From assembly GCA_004151065.3 (NCBI GenBank), contig NWUY0300032089.1:24220-46260 (forward strand): DNA of 22,041 bases. Direction: 5' to 3'. The DNA comes from Larix sibirica. Its lineage: Eukaryota; Streptophyta; Pinopsida; Pinales; Pinaceae. A model generated the notes under the pieces. It had not been told where the DNA came from and did no database searches. It saw nothing but the letters and a program-made list of their open reading frames with translations. The position numbers were made by a program, and so were the translations under genes. Shown here piece after piece: positions 9,645 through 18,943 of the stretch. Within the stretch, counting starts at the first letter, position 1, and every line of letters starts with the position of its first letter.

Positions 9645-11852
9645 CTACTCAGCGCTAATCCAAGAAGACCAAGCCCCGCCCGAATGAAAGGGGACAATAT
9701 GATTTAGAGAGAAGTAGCCCTTTGATCTTAAAGTCAAAATGAGATATGAAGATAATTTATATTCACATGGACCACCCAAAATAGTGTCTTCCCCTAATCT
9801 GATCAGGCAACCATTACCCGGCACCCATGACAGCGAGTTCGCAATCGTCTGAAAAGCCTCCAATAGCCCATTCCATATATTGGAAAAGCCCCGGGTCTTT
9901 GGCTTGCCAAAACGAAACCATTGGGGGATCGAAAGATTCATTATGTACTTGTTTTTAATGATCGAACCCCAAAGAGAGTCCACATTCAGTGCCCGCCAAA
10001 GACTCTTAGCCTTAAGCGCAATACCAAAGGCCTCCACATTCTTAATACCCCAACCCCCACGTGAGAGAGGTTGAGCCATAACCTGCTGCCCGACCAAATA
10101 GAAGCGACGCCCATTACCACTCCCTTCCCAAATGAACTTGAAAATTCTCTGACGGATCCCAACAAGTACGGCTTTAGGAACCTTGCACAATGAAAGCCAG
10201 TGTACGGCTAAGTTTTGAAGCATTGATTTAGCAAGTGTGATACGGCCACCTAAGGATAACCACTTCCAACACCAATGACCAATTATTTTATCAAAACGAT
10301 GAAGAAGCCATCTCCAATCCTGAATCAGGTAACAGTTAGGTTTTATATAAAAACCCAGGTATGTTGTACCCTCCTCCAGATTTTTACAATTATAAGGCAA
10401 AAAGAGCTTCAGTTGGGCTAAGAGATCATTGCTCACCTCATAGTGAAGAAGGACCAATGTATCATTACTGATGATCATACCTAAAACCTTACAGAAAATA
10501 TCCAGGATTGCTTTTGTCTCCATCCATTTCCCCAGAGAGCCTCCCCCATATAGCATCACATCATCCACAAATAACGTGTGGGTTACTACAGTATGTGTAG
10601 TAGCCAATAAACCTGGAAGTTTCTGCTCGGAACGACCCTTAATAATGAGCTTACTTAGCCCTTCAATAACCAAAATAAACAGGAGCAGTGAAAGGGGACA
10701 TCCCTGCCGAAGCCCTCGTGAGCTTTTGAAGAAGTAAAAAATTGTGCCATTGATAATAACCGCAAAATTAACAGAGGATACACATGCCATGATCCATTTC
10801 ATCACCCCCCAGGGGAGCCCAATTTGGATCAATATTAATTTCAGGAAAGACCAGTCCACCTGGTCGTAGGTCTTCACCAAATCCAACTTGAGCAAAATAG
10901 CATTTAGGTGTTTTGTCTTAATAGTGTGAAAAGCCTCCTGTGCCACACCCACCGCATCTAAGATTTGACTGTCTTGAAGAAATCCAAATTGTTCCCTCGA
11001 AATGAATTTAGACAATCCTGGTTTCAGTCTAACAGCAATGATCTTAGCAATGACCTTATAGATTAGATTACATAGTGATATCGGACGAAAATCATTGAAA
11101 CTGTCAGGATGAGCAATCTTAGGAATGAGAGTCAGAAAAGTTGAGTTGATCGAACCTGTGACCGAACCCAAAATTCTTGATTCTTCCACCGCATTGAGGA
11201 TGTCTTGGCCCATAATATCAAAAAAGTGGAGAAATAATTCCACCGTCCACCCATCCGGGCCTGGACTTTTATCTTTGGCAAACCCTTTTAGGACCAACTC
11301 AGTTTCCGAAAGAGTCACAGTAGCAAAAATGCAGTCACCTTCCGTTGGTGAGAACATTCTCGGATATTCCTTTATAACCTTGAATTGATCCAACATTGGA
11401 CACGACCCAGAGTCACCAAAAATGTCCCTGAAATGACTAATAACGGCCAAATGCAAATCCTTTTGAGAAGATATTTTCCACCCAGCATGATCATTAAGCT
11501 CCCAGATAGAGTTTTGATTTTTTCAGGAGTCAGCATATTTATGAAAAAAAATTGTATTATTATCCCCAGCCTTGATCCAAAGGGCACGGCTCTTTAGACG
11601 CCATGTCTCCTCCTGAAAACGGAGAAATTTTAGTTTTTTCCCCTCAAGTTCCGACAACTTAACAAAATTTTGACCCTGTATAGGAGAGGTCCGGTGTGCA
11701 GATAAAATAACCTCAATCTCAGCCTCCACCCCAGTAAGCTCCAAAGCCATATGTTCCTTGCGCAAACGTTCCCACACAATGATGTGTGATTTAAGTCGTT
11801 TCAATTTGTTTGACAGGCTATCCATTGTAGAAACACCATTAGCCGACACCAT
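9645..11852 (-). pseudogene. LINE-2 reverse transcriptase domain, largely open
   Basis: The RT and linker share one frame with a single stop at 11525-11523 (after HKYADS). From 11456 the frame is open for 603 codons. Motifs in order are ALWIKAGDNNTIFFHK, KSPGPDGW, FNDFRPISLCNLIYKVIAK, motif A KLDLVKTYDQVDW with the catalytic Asp codon at 10883-10881, RGLRQGCPLS, motif C FVDD (Asp pair 10565-10560), YLGFYI, and the thumb GGWGIKNVEAFGIALKAKSLW. The box is FVDD rather than the more common FADD, a mild variant. All catalytic aspartates are kept, in contrast to LINE-1. The sequence continues past the stop at 9645 in the same frame toward the zinc domain. Confidence 0.92.
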
Positions 11853-11859
11853 GCGTCCC

Positions 11860-12643
11860 TAGAAGATAGAGACCTTGTTACAAAAAGCCACCTCCAAGAG
11901 CCAGGAGGAATTAAACTTGAAAGGATATGCAGCTTTAGTATCCCCCACTTCGAATTGAAAAAAATAGGAGAATGATCACTTATTTGTATGTCTTGGGACC
12001 ACGTTCTATATTTGGAATAGCACGATAATAAACCATCAGAGATCAAGAAACGATCAAGCCGTTTAGCTACAAATTGGTCACCCTAGCGACCATTCCTCCA
12101 AGTAAGGGACAAGGGGGCAGGAGCAATGTCCACCAAATCCCGAGCTGAGAACATATTATGAAAGTATGTACCCAAAGGGTCCACTTTAGCATGTTTACCC
12201 CATACTTCCCCCACAGACCATGTAAAATTTAAGTCTCCCACAATCATGAGGTTTTCCAAAGTCAATATATTGTTTGCACAAACCTCCTCCTAGAAGGAGC
12301 GCCTCTCCACGTAAGGCCCATAACAGTTAATAAAATTTAGATTTGCATCAAAACCAACCAGACGACCAGAGAGAAGGATCCTAGCACACATTACAAAGGG
12401 GCTAAGATTCAAAACCAGTGGGTTCCAGGCTTTTAATAGACCCCCAGAGAGACCCACCGCATTGATTGCACAAATACACCACCTAGGCTTGAGCTTGGTA
12501 AAGAAAACCCGAGCTTTCAGCTCAGATACCATAGTTTCTTGCAAAAGAACAATGTCAAGATTATGTAAAAGAAGCAAACGCTGGAGGGCAAGTTGTTTTG
12601 GGAGGCCCCCCACTGCCCGCACATCGAGAGAGAGACAAATCAT
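11860..12643 (-). pseudogene. LINE-2 APE-type endonuclease domain
   Basis: This is the N-terminal endonuclease of ORF2, which makes the first nick at the target. It opens MICLSLDVRAVGGLPKQLAL. The usual SWNVRG at this place has Asn as a metal/catalytic residue, and here the sequence is SLDVRA, so that Asn is Asp. Further motifs are DIVLLQETM (catalytic Glu), INCYGPY, MIVGDLNF (catalytic Asp in GDxN), LTWRNGR-stop-GDQFVAKRLDRFL and ISDHSPIFF (catalytic Asp-His). Two stops replace probable tryptophans. After SDHSPIFF a T7-run frameshift moves the ending (PFKFNSSWLLE) into another frame. Confidence 0.88.
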
Positions 12644-14607
12644 TTCCTCACCCTAGCAAGGGCCTTAATATCTCTAAGCTCCCCAGAATCAGAAGAAGGA
12701 GAGTCACTAATAATGCCCGAGGGGCCCGCCAAATTATCAACCGGATTTCTTTTGACACCACCCCTTCTAGCACTGTGAGTTTTAAGTGGTGATATATCCA
12801 TGGCCAGGCCCCCCTCCTGAGCACCATGCACCAGGTTATTGATAGAAGGAGAAACAATAGACATATTTGACTCCAACTCCACGCCCACAGATACGACCCG
12901 GTTTTTTGATAATAGGGAATGGTTTTTTTTTAACCACCTTCGAGAAGGAGGGCACGTGGATACAATTTAACTGATCCAAGGGTGTATGCATCTCATCTTG
13001 TGTAGGGTCAGAGTCCAAAGACTGCAGAGCGTCAAAAGGAGTCGAAGAATTTGTTTCCATAATAGGCGTCGAACTAGCCAAGGGGGAGACATTAACATTG
13101 GAGGATATAAGGATGGTATCATTTGGAGACAAGTTCCCAAGAGCAAAACCCTCACTAGAACAATTAAGGTCCGAAGGCGAAGATGAAATATTTGGATCCG
13201 CCACCGATCTTGGGGAGGATCCATCAGAGATAGATAGGGTATTCAGAGTGGATCTCACAGAGGAATAAGGCGGACCATTGCAAGGACGGGCGTCATCAGT
13301 TACCGGACCAGTAGAGACTGTCTTTTCAAGGTCTAAAGAAATGATAAAAGCCTTTTCATATTCATTTAAAGAGAGGAAAAAACAGGGTCATAGGATTGGA
13401 GCTTACCCAAAATGTCCGACACCAAAGATAAAGGAGGGGAAATACGGTTGGAGAACCCATCCAGCAAGCCAACCGCATCCAAATCCCAGTCACTGAGGTC
13501 ATCAAACGACCAATATGTTTCGACCGCCTCCGTCGAAGGTGTATCCAAGGTAACAGCAGGACCTGAGCAATTCCACCAGAGATGCCCAACCTCCTTACAA
13601 TTGGAGCATCTGAAAGGAATACCCCAGTAGTCGATGGTTTGGGTAAACTGTCAGCCCCTCCAATCTATATGTAGGACATCAATAAGACCAAGTGACATAT
13701 CAAATTCAACCAGAATGCGTCCAATACGCTTATCCACACCCAAGAGAACATCCTTTCCCAAGTGAAGGAAACAGCCCAGACGATTGCCGACTGCCTCAAA
13801 CAGCTCTTGATTCCACATAGCGAGAGGAAAACCGGGTAACAATACCCAAAGATGCTGCATCCGGATGGATGCATGGTCGGGGTCAAAATCCATCTACCAT
13901 CTTTGCAACATGAGGCTGCCCGAGCCTTTTAGCCAAAGACACCCCAAAATCACATTGGCATGAGCCTCCTTTCTAATTTTGAAACAAAACCATCCTTTGG
14001 ATAAAATGGAAACCATGGGCGAATAATTCAGAATCGGGCCCCAAGTGTGAATAACCCATTTAACAATGTCCTTGTGATGCATTGCATTATAATTGAATTT
14101 CCTTACCAAACACGTCATGTTCAACTCCACCAGCTGCTTGAGACCCGTGTCATGTCCGACGTTGAGCCAATGCTCCCTAGGCCCCCGGTTCAATTTCTTT
14201 TGCCGAGTATTGAAGCGAATAATAATGGATGGGGCGGGTTTATCAGAAGCCCCTAGATCACTGTCCAAAACACCATCAGCACCCAATGGGGCAACCACCT
14301 CCACGACCGGATTATCAGATACAGAAACCCCTCCTCTGAAACCAGAACCGACACCCGAAGAAATAAAATCCAAAGGGCCCTTTCTGGTAGCAAACTAAGG
14401 GCACGGGCGAGCCTTCTTCGTATGAACAACACCTGCATCTGTCGCCTTCTTCCCTTTCAACATATCCTTATAAAAGGAGTCAGGGCGTAGCATAAAGCCA
14501 TTTTCCTCAATCCATAGGTCAAGCTCCGTCGGAGGTGATGAACTGAACCGCCAGGTGTCGACTTGTCCCCCATACCCACGGGCGGAGAAAACGACAGAGG
14601 GAACCAC
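12640..14607 (-). pseudogene. LINE-2 ORF1 (DUF4283-like plus CCHC knuckle), broken
   Basis: ORF1 proteins of plant L1 elements bind the element RNA. The frame shows a DUF4283-like region (KWVIHTWGPIL, SKGWFCFKI, then LWVLLPGFPLAMWN, 14100-13790), then GIPFRCSNCKEVGHLWWNC. The last part is a perfect C-x2-C-x4-H-x4-C knuckle at 13608-13567. A low-complexity Ser/Pro/Asp tail follows and ends ALARVRK at the TGA at 12640. Three in-frame stops (TAG 14397-14395, TAG 13896-13894, TGA 13653-13651) break it. The tail changes frame near 13370-13385 and back near an A9 run (T9 on +, 12923-12931). The true start is uncertain because no ATG is seen in this frame. The TGA overlaps the ORF2 ATG by 4 bases. 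Confidence 0.8.
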
Positions 14608-15147
14608 TGATGAAAACGAAACTGGCCACCGGAAAGAGAAACCCCAGCCAAAACGGCAAGAAAAAGGTCACCAATGACCATCACCGTGGAAATGAAAAAA
14701 CAGAGAAGGGTTACGGGACAGAGAGAACCACCGAGGTTACGAAACCGACCATTGGAAAGAAAAAACCCCAGACAAAGCGGCGAGAATAAACAGACGCCAA
14801 AAAAGTATAAACTCCCTGCCGGAAATAATCTTTTTTAGAGACTAAAACGTGCAGCCTCGGACCACGATGATTGTTAAGGAAAGCCCGACAAAAGCGGCTT
14901 CCCGAAAATACAGTGTTAAAAATGAAAGATAACCCTCGTGATAACGCCTCGGACGATAACTTCCACAAAAGTCGCGAGCATTTATGGTCCCGCACTTGAC
15001 AGTCTGTTACAATGGATGCCCAACACCGAGGTCACTGCAAGCCCAAGCACCGAGGCCTGCCACCAGACACCATAACCTGCACATAAACCCTAGAAGAAAA
15101 CAAAACCTTAACATTGCTCCGCTTCGATCCACCAGAAAGTTGTCGTC
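14608..15147 (-). promoter_or_regulatory. LINE-2 5' leader / presumed internal promoter region
   Basis: This is the first 540 bases of the element before the recognisable ORF1 frame. LINEs usually carry an internal promoter here. I see no TATA box or other defined element, so the promoter role is inferred from position only. A 75-codon open stretch at 14457-14684 starts with ATG in another frame. ORF1 could begin there and have shifted frame since. Confidence 0.4.
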
Positions 15148-15163
15148 AAGCACCTTCCATCTT
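15148..15163 (+). repeat. Right target-site duplication, 16 bp
   Basis: This is a perfect match to 7979-7994. It marks the 5' end of the - strand LINE at 15147. A perfect duplication supports a genuine single insertion event by target-primed reverse transcription. Confidence 0.92.
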
Positions 15164-15210
15164 AATCGTTCCTCCATTTGTGATAGGGATTTGCAATTCT
15201 CAAATACTAT
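15148..15210 (+). repeat. 63-bp tandem unit B, right of the LINE insertion
   Basis: This is the second unit of the ancient tandem pair, about 89 percent identical to unit A at 7916-7978. Its first 16 bases double as the right target-site duplication. Confidence 0.8.
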
Positions 15211-15431
15211 AAGGAAATCATGAAACTACAATTTAGCATAAATATTTTAAATATTATTTACAATGTTATCATCTATTTTCATTTTAAATGAAGGTTTCAA
15301 ATAAGATGTTGAAGTTATAAAATAAGAGGTTTAGTCGCAGTAGTTGAAGAAGTGGGGGGTAGAACTAGATATAGAGTGTTATGTTTACTCTATAAAATAT
15401 AATTTGTCTTATTAGTATATGTGGTCTTAAT

Positions 15432-15537
15432 TTATTCCACTGCTTCTTTCATGTTGCTCTTGGTGTCTACTTCATAATTAGGCAATACATCCCACAACAC
15501 CATTGCCAAAGAAGATTTATCTTCATCCTTTGTTTTT
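15432..15537 (-). other. Possible terminal exon or gene fragment, unidentified
   Basis: On the - strand a frame reads KDEDKSSLAMVLWDVLP, then NYEVDTKSNMKEAVE, then stop (15434-15432). Its composition looks protein-like rather than random. A possible acceptor (TTGCAG, AG at 15539-15538) precedes it. I do not recognise the protein. It may be the last exon of a gene on this strand, a captured fragment, or chance. No upstream exon was found. Confidence 0.25.
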
Positions 15538-15590
15538 CTGCAACTTGATCTTTTGGATTGGACGCATTTGAAAATGATAGGGAAGATGAG

Positions 15591-15608
15591 TGTGTGTGTG
15601 TGTGTGTG
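15591..15608 (+). repeat. (TG)9 microsatellite
   Basis: Nine uninterrupted TG dinucleotides, followed by TA. A simple repeat with no evident function. Confidence 0.95.
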
Positions 15609-16094
15609 TATGAAATGTAGAGCTTTTTATGTTGTGGTTATGTATATATAGTTATCCAGAGCCTTCCATAAAACCAATTTGGAAAAAGAAGCATGTAATG
15701 CAAGTAAAGAACAAATTCATGTCCCTTATCCTTGTGATTGGATTTACTTTGTCATGTAGGTAATTAAATATTTAGTCTATGATCTACTCCAGTTTTAGCT
15801 TCGCTTGGGTTCAGGGGACACATTTCCTGGTTGTAAAACAAACAAACAAAAAAGTAATTAAATATCTGATTAATATAAAAATATATAATTTCAATGAAGA
15901 AATTAATATAATATATAAATACATAGTCTTAAATTTGGTTATTAGTGAGAACAAAAAAAAAATAGTAACGTAATGTATTTATATAATTACGATGTTTTTA
16001 TAAAACCAGTAGTTATTTAAAAAAAAGTACATCACCCTGCTAGTTCCCCCCTAGGAATCAAGTGTAGCCTGGGCCCTGCACAAGAATGGATAAT

Positions 16095-17350
16095 GTTTTG
16101 AAAATAATTAAAACTTTTCAAATGCTTTTGGTTTTTCCTTTAAAAAGTACACCAATTAAGAGAATAAAGTACTTACATCCTCCAACTCATAAAGTTTCCA
16201 AAGGTCCACAAATATCGTTGTGAACAAGCTACAATCTCCTTGTTGCCCTCCAAGTACTTGTATAAATGATAACCTTTTTTGCTTCCCATAAATGTAAGCT
16301 TGACATCTTTCATTTTCTTTCTAGAATGTGGGTAGATCTTTTACCATTCTTTGTTGTTGAAGTTAAATGAGGCCATCAACATTCAAGTGTCCAAAACAAA
16401 CATTCCATAATCTAATGGGTGTAATTACAGTCTCAATTGAACCTACAAATTTCTTCTTTCTTGGAATGATTGTTCCCTTCATTGTAAGAAGTTTTCCATT
16501 CTCATATCATATCGCTTATTTCAAACCATCCTTCATTGAGTTGATTTTAATTGTCGCATTTTCCATCACAATTTGATGTCCCAACTAGCAAATCAAAACC
16601 AAAACACAACATTTTTTTCTTAAATGTGGGAACACACCAAACATTAAAAATTGTTGTTTCCCCAATTCCTAGTAACAATACATTGATTGAACTATTTCCA
16701 CTTGGTTTTTGTGGTATCATCTGCTAAGAATATTGAATTCAAATTGCAATCTTGATAAGTTCAAAATAAATCTTTCCTATAGGCAGTTTGTTGCATGGCT
16801 CCTATACCATGATCCATACATCCACATAGTCACGTTTGAAAGAGTAAGTTGTCACCACTAAGTTTGCTTCGAAATCTTCGTTTTGGAGAGCAGTAAATAC
16901 ATATTCAAAACCTTCATGTTTCTATGCATTTTCATATTGTGCCAATGAAGAAGATGTCTGATTTTCTATCGTTTCATAACTATAATCTAATGCATACTGA
17001 CCAATATTATTACAAAAAAACAAGTTAAAATTTTATTTCCTCTTCCTATTCCACTATATTGTGAATGTTGATTTTTTTATGCAAAAAAAACAAGTTATCA
17101 TTTCCTTTTCTCTTCTTATTCTACTATATTTTGAATTTTGATTGTCTTATTTTGATGAAAATTCCTAAGTCCAAGTCGTATTTTGTTTGCCTCTGCATAT
17201 ACCTCTTCCTCAACTTCGACCTATGTTAGAATATTGATTTTGGTTTTGTTGATTTTCATTACCTAAGGAAGACACATTTTTCTGTTTGAAACATCAATAA
17301 TGTTTTTGCATGTTCTTGCAACCAAAACATCCTCCCATTATGGTTTTGTT
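16095..17350 (-). pseudogene. Decayed Ty1/Copia gag-protease-integrase segment
   Basis: Read right to left across several frames, typical Copia landmarks appear in order. There is a half zinc knuckle (ITCFFC, about 17100). A protease segment has AYRKDLF, FLADDTTK (about 16780-16690), VLLLGIG and VPTFKKK. The GAG-pre-integrase region has FGHLNVDGL, MVKDLP and YGKQKRLSF (about 16410-16290). The integrase start has RATRRL-stop-LVHNDICGPLETL (about 16245-16205), then GGCKYF and LKEKPKAFEKF (about 16180-16110). Stops and frame changes make it non-functional. The match ends near 16095, where unrelated sequence starts, so most of integrase, RT and RNase H are missing. The integrase DD-E triad is not seen. 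It may belong with the LTR at 20116-20481, but 2.75 kb of unrecognised DNA separates them. Confidence 0.85.
17013..17152 (-). repeat. 70-bp tandem duplication in the Copia zinc-knuckle region
   Basis: Two adjacent copies, 17013-17082 and 17083-17152, each start with an A-run then CAAGTTA and share CACTATATT/CTACTATATT blocks in the same order, with many differences. On the - strand the unit codes the basic stretch and the CFFC half of the knuckle, so that half appears twice. Confidence 0.65.
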
Positions 17351-18905
17351 ATCACATCCATAGTAGCTGGGCTACCATGATGCAGATCAGCTTGTAAGAG
17401 ACATGATCCATTCCATGCTTGCATGAGATGAGCATTTTATTTTTTATCATTAGTGGTGGAGCTATATTTCTAAGCTACTTAGAGCATCCCGAGAAGTATC
17501 CCAACATACCCTTGTCATTTCTAAGCCTTGCATGGCCCATGAGATGTACTAGTTGATTCATGGCTCACTTGATCAGAGCATTAGAGCCAGGCAGTGGATG
17601 TAGTCCTTTTTCCCTTATGCACTAAGAGTTGGTATTCATGGTTACTTTCAGCGATAGGTATATTGTTGAGCAGGCATACAGTTGGCATATGGGTGTTACC
17701 TTTTGTCTCTCTTGTCCATATTAGTAGCTTTGACTTGGAATATATGTGACTAGCAATGGTGATCCGGATATATATATTGGTTGTTCCTCCGGGCTAAGAA
17801 TTGTGAATAGTTGAGTAGTCCTAATGTTAAGGCTTTATTATACTTGTCTAGCTGACTTAGTACAAAATTGAACATTCCCGATCTTGTCTGGATCCACTTT
17901 CACTATCTTTCCGCCCATCTGTTTATTCCATTTTGTAGCTTGCAACCCTGAACTTGGATAATACTTATGATCTTGAAGATCCTCTTCCCCACTTTGACCT
18001 CTTTGTTGGATAGATTCCATGTTTGCTTATGTCTCAGACCTAGAGTGCGTGGCTTCCCAGTTAGACCTGTCGATACTTCCTGTCAGTTACCCCTGATGTT
18101 GAGGTGCAGTTAGGATTGTGTTGTCCATTGGATTGTCTCCTTTATACTTCTAAGTAATTTATCCTCATGAAATGAATCGGAGCGACACACATCATATCTA
18201 AGGAGATGCAAGGCCAGCTACGATTAGTTGTGTTTTTAAACACTAGGCGTATATAAATTGAAATCAAAGAAATATTTTTGTATCTATTCAGTGGCCAAGG
18301 GATGAGCACTCATCCTTCATATGATGTAAGGTCATTTTCCCCCACAGGGAAACAGGGTGGTAACTCCATCACACCCATGGACGGTGGCGAGAAATGAAGG
18401 TCAGATCGAGTCATTGTCTAAGGAAAGAGCAGGCTACATCAATGTTGAATGTGAAATGTTGCAAAGTTCCATTAATTTAATAAAGGGATGCTTGCTAGAA
18501 CCTACTGGAGACCTTCTAAGAACTCTAACCATTTGTGAGACACTCTGCTCCCTAGTGTCCTACGTCAAGCATATGTCACTATGGCTCCCATTTTCCCTAT
18601 TATATGAAAGAACATCAAGTATGTCCAATAAGTCAATCAATAATTAATCCTAGCCTTCTTGTATCCACTTCACCCAGCCTAAGAAGGAATTATCTATTTT
18701 GTAGGTGAGTATATGGTAGAAACTTTGTGAAAGACTACGAAGTTGTTCCATGTCAAGTCTATTTTGTGTTTTGATGGTATTGATCACCATTGTATCATGT
18801 TACTAATGCTTGAGTTGGATACTAATATGAGTAAGAGAGCAATTTTCACCCCCTTATGCATGTAGGATCATTCAGTGCTCAGTTTGGTTATCAATTTGAC
18901 TAGTT

Positions 18906-18943
18906 TTGACTTGGTCAACCTAGCTTGACCTGGTCAACCTATG
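18906..18943 (+). repeat. Two 19-bp tandem palindromic units rich in TTGAC
   Basis: The units TTGACTTGGTCAACCTAGC and TTGACCTGGTCAACCTATG follow each other. Each contains TTGAC-n-GGTCAA dyad symmetry. With a TTGAC at 18896-18900 there are five TTGAC/GTCAA cores in 42 bases, the core of the plant W-box. Regulatory use is only a possibility, since nothing downstream is recognised. Confidence 0.7.

Larger units (their letters stand above)
7260..9768. repeat. 2509-bp direct repeat, copy 2
   Basis: This is identical to 4750-7258 as far as I could compare. Unlike copy 1, this block runs without a break into the rest of the large LINE at 9769 onward, so copy 2 has the authentic right-hand context. 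Its left end starts inside the acidic exon at the base matching 4750. Copy 1 has the authentic left-hand context. Joining 1-7258 directly to 9769 onward would give one continuous locus. Confidence 0.95.
8531..12643 (-). pseudogene. LINE-2 ORF2 polyprotein, broken
   Basis: ORF2 starts at ATG 12643, overlapping the ORF1 stop as ATGA, an arrangement suited to coupled re-initiation. It ends at the stop 8533-8531 after FGEEWRTICY. The order is endonuclease, RT, zinc-binding domain, RNase H, about 1370 codons, normal for the family. Defects on - are TAG 12292-12290, TAG 12085-12083, a frameshift in a T7 run (11964-11958), TGA 11525-11523, TAG 9647-9645, TGA 9458-9456, TAG 9374-9372, TGA 9281-9279, TAG 9260-9258, and a frameshift in a G7 run (8764-8758). 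Both frameshifts need one extra base in a homopolymer, so a sequencing error cannot be excluded for those two. The stops indicate real decay. Confidence 0.9.
7995..15147 (-). mobile_element. Full-length decayed RNase H-bearing LINE (LINE-2), 7153 bp
   Basis: A complete non-LTR retrotransposon reads right to left. From its 5' end at 15147 it has a leader, ORF1 (DUF4283-like domain plus CCHC zinc knuckle), an ATGA overlap, ORF2 (endonuclease, RT, zinc domain, RNase H), a 0.54-kb 3' untranslated region and a poly-A tail (T-run 7993-8002 on +). Both ends are fixed by a perfect 16-bp target-site duplication. It is not mobile: about a dozen premature stops and at least four frameshifts interrupt the two ORFs, although the RT core is open for 603 codons. 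Most stops fit C-to-T decay. All of it lies to the right of the N, so its structure does not depend on how the 2.5-kb repeat is resolved. Confidence 0.95.
15211..16094. other. AT-rich spacer, no gene recognised
   Basis: Between the 63-bp unit and the Copia remnant I see no clear gene. It contains a (TG)9 microsatellite, a weak open segment (listed separately) and A/T-rich DNA. A 64-codon open stretch at 15779-15973 + is Asn/Ile/Lys-rich, as expected from AT-rich non-coding DNA. Confidence 0.6.

Noticed and set aside
12967-13224. 85-residue Leu-rich - strand frame resembling a membrane protein
   Set aside because: It is the out-of-frame reading of the Ser/Pro/Asp-rich ORF1 tail. The frame at 12836-13258 has the composition expected of that tail.
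17838-18020. 60-residue - strand frame with Gln/Lys-rich text, considered as Copia gag
   Set aside because: It lacks the conserved gag motifs and is not in a continuous reading with the knuckle region at 17100.
18357-18647. 96-residue + strand open frame
   Set aside because: No recognisable domain, splice context or protein-like pattern was found. An open frame of this length is plausible by chance in 22 kb, so it is not called as a gene.
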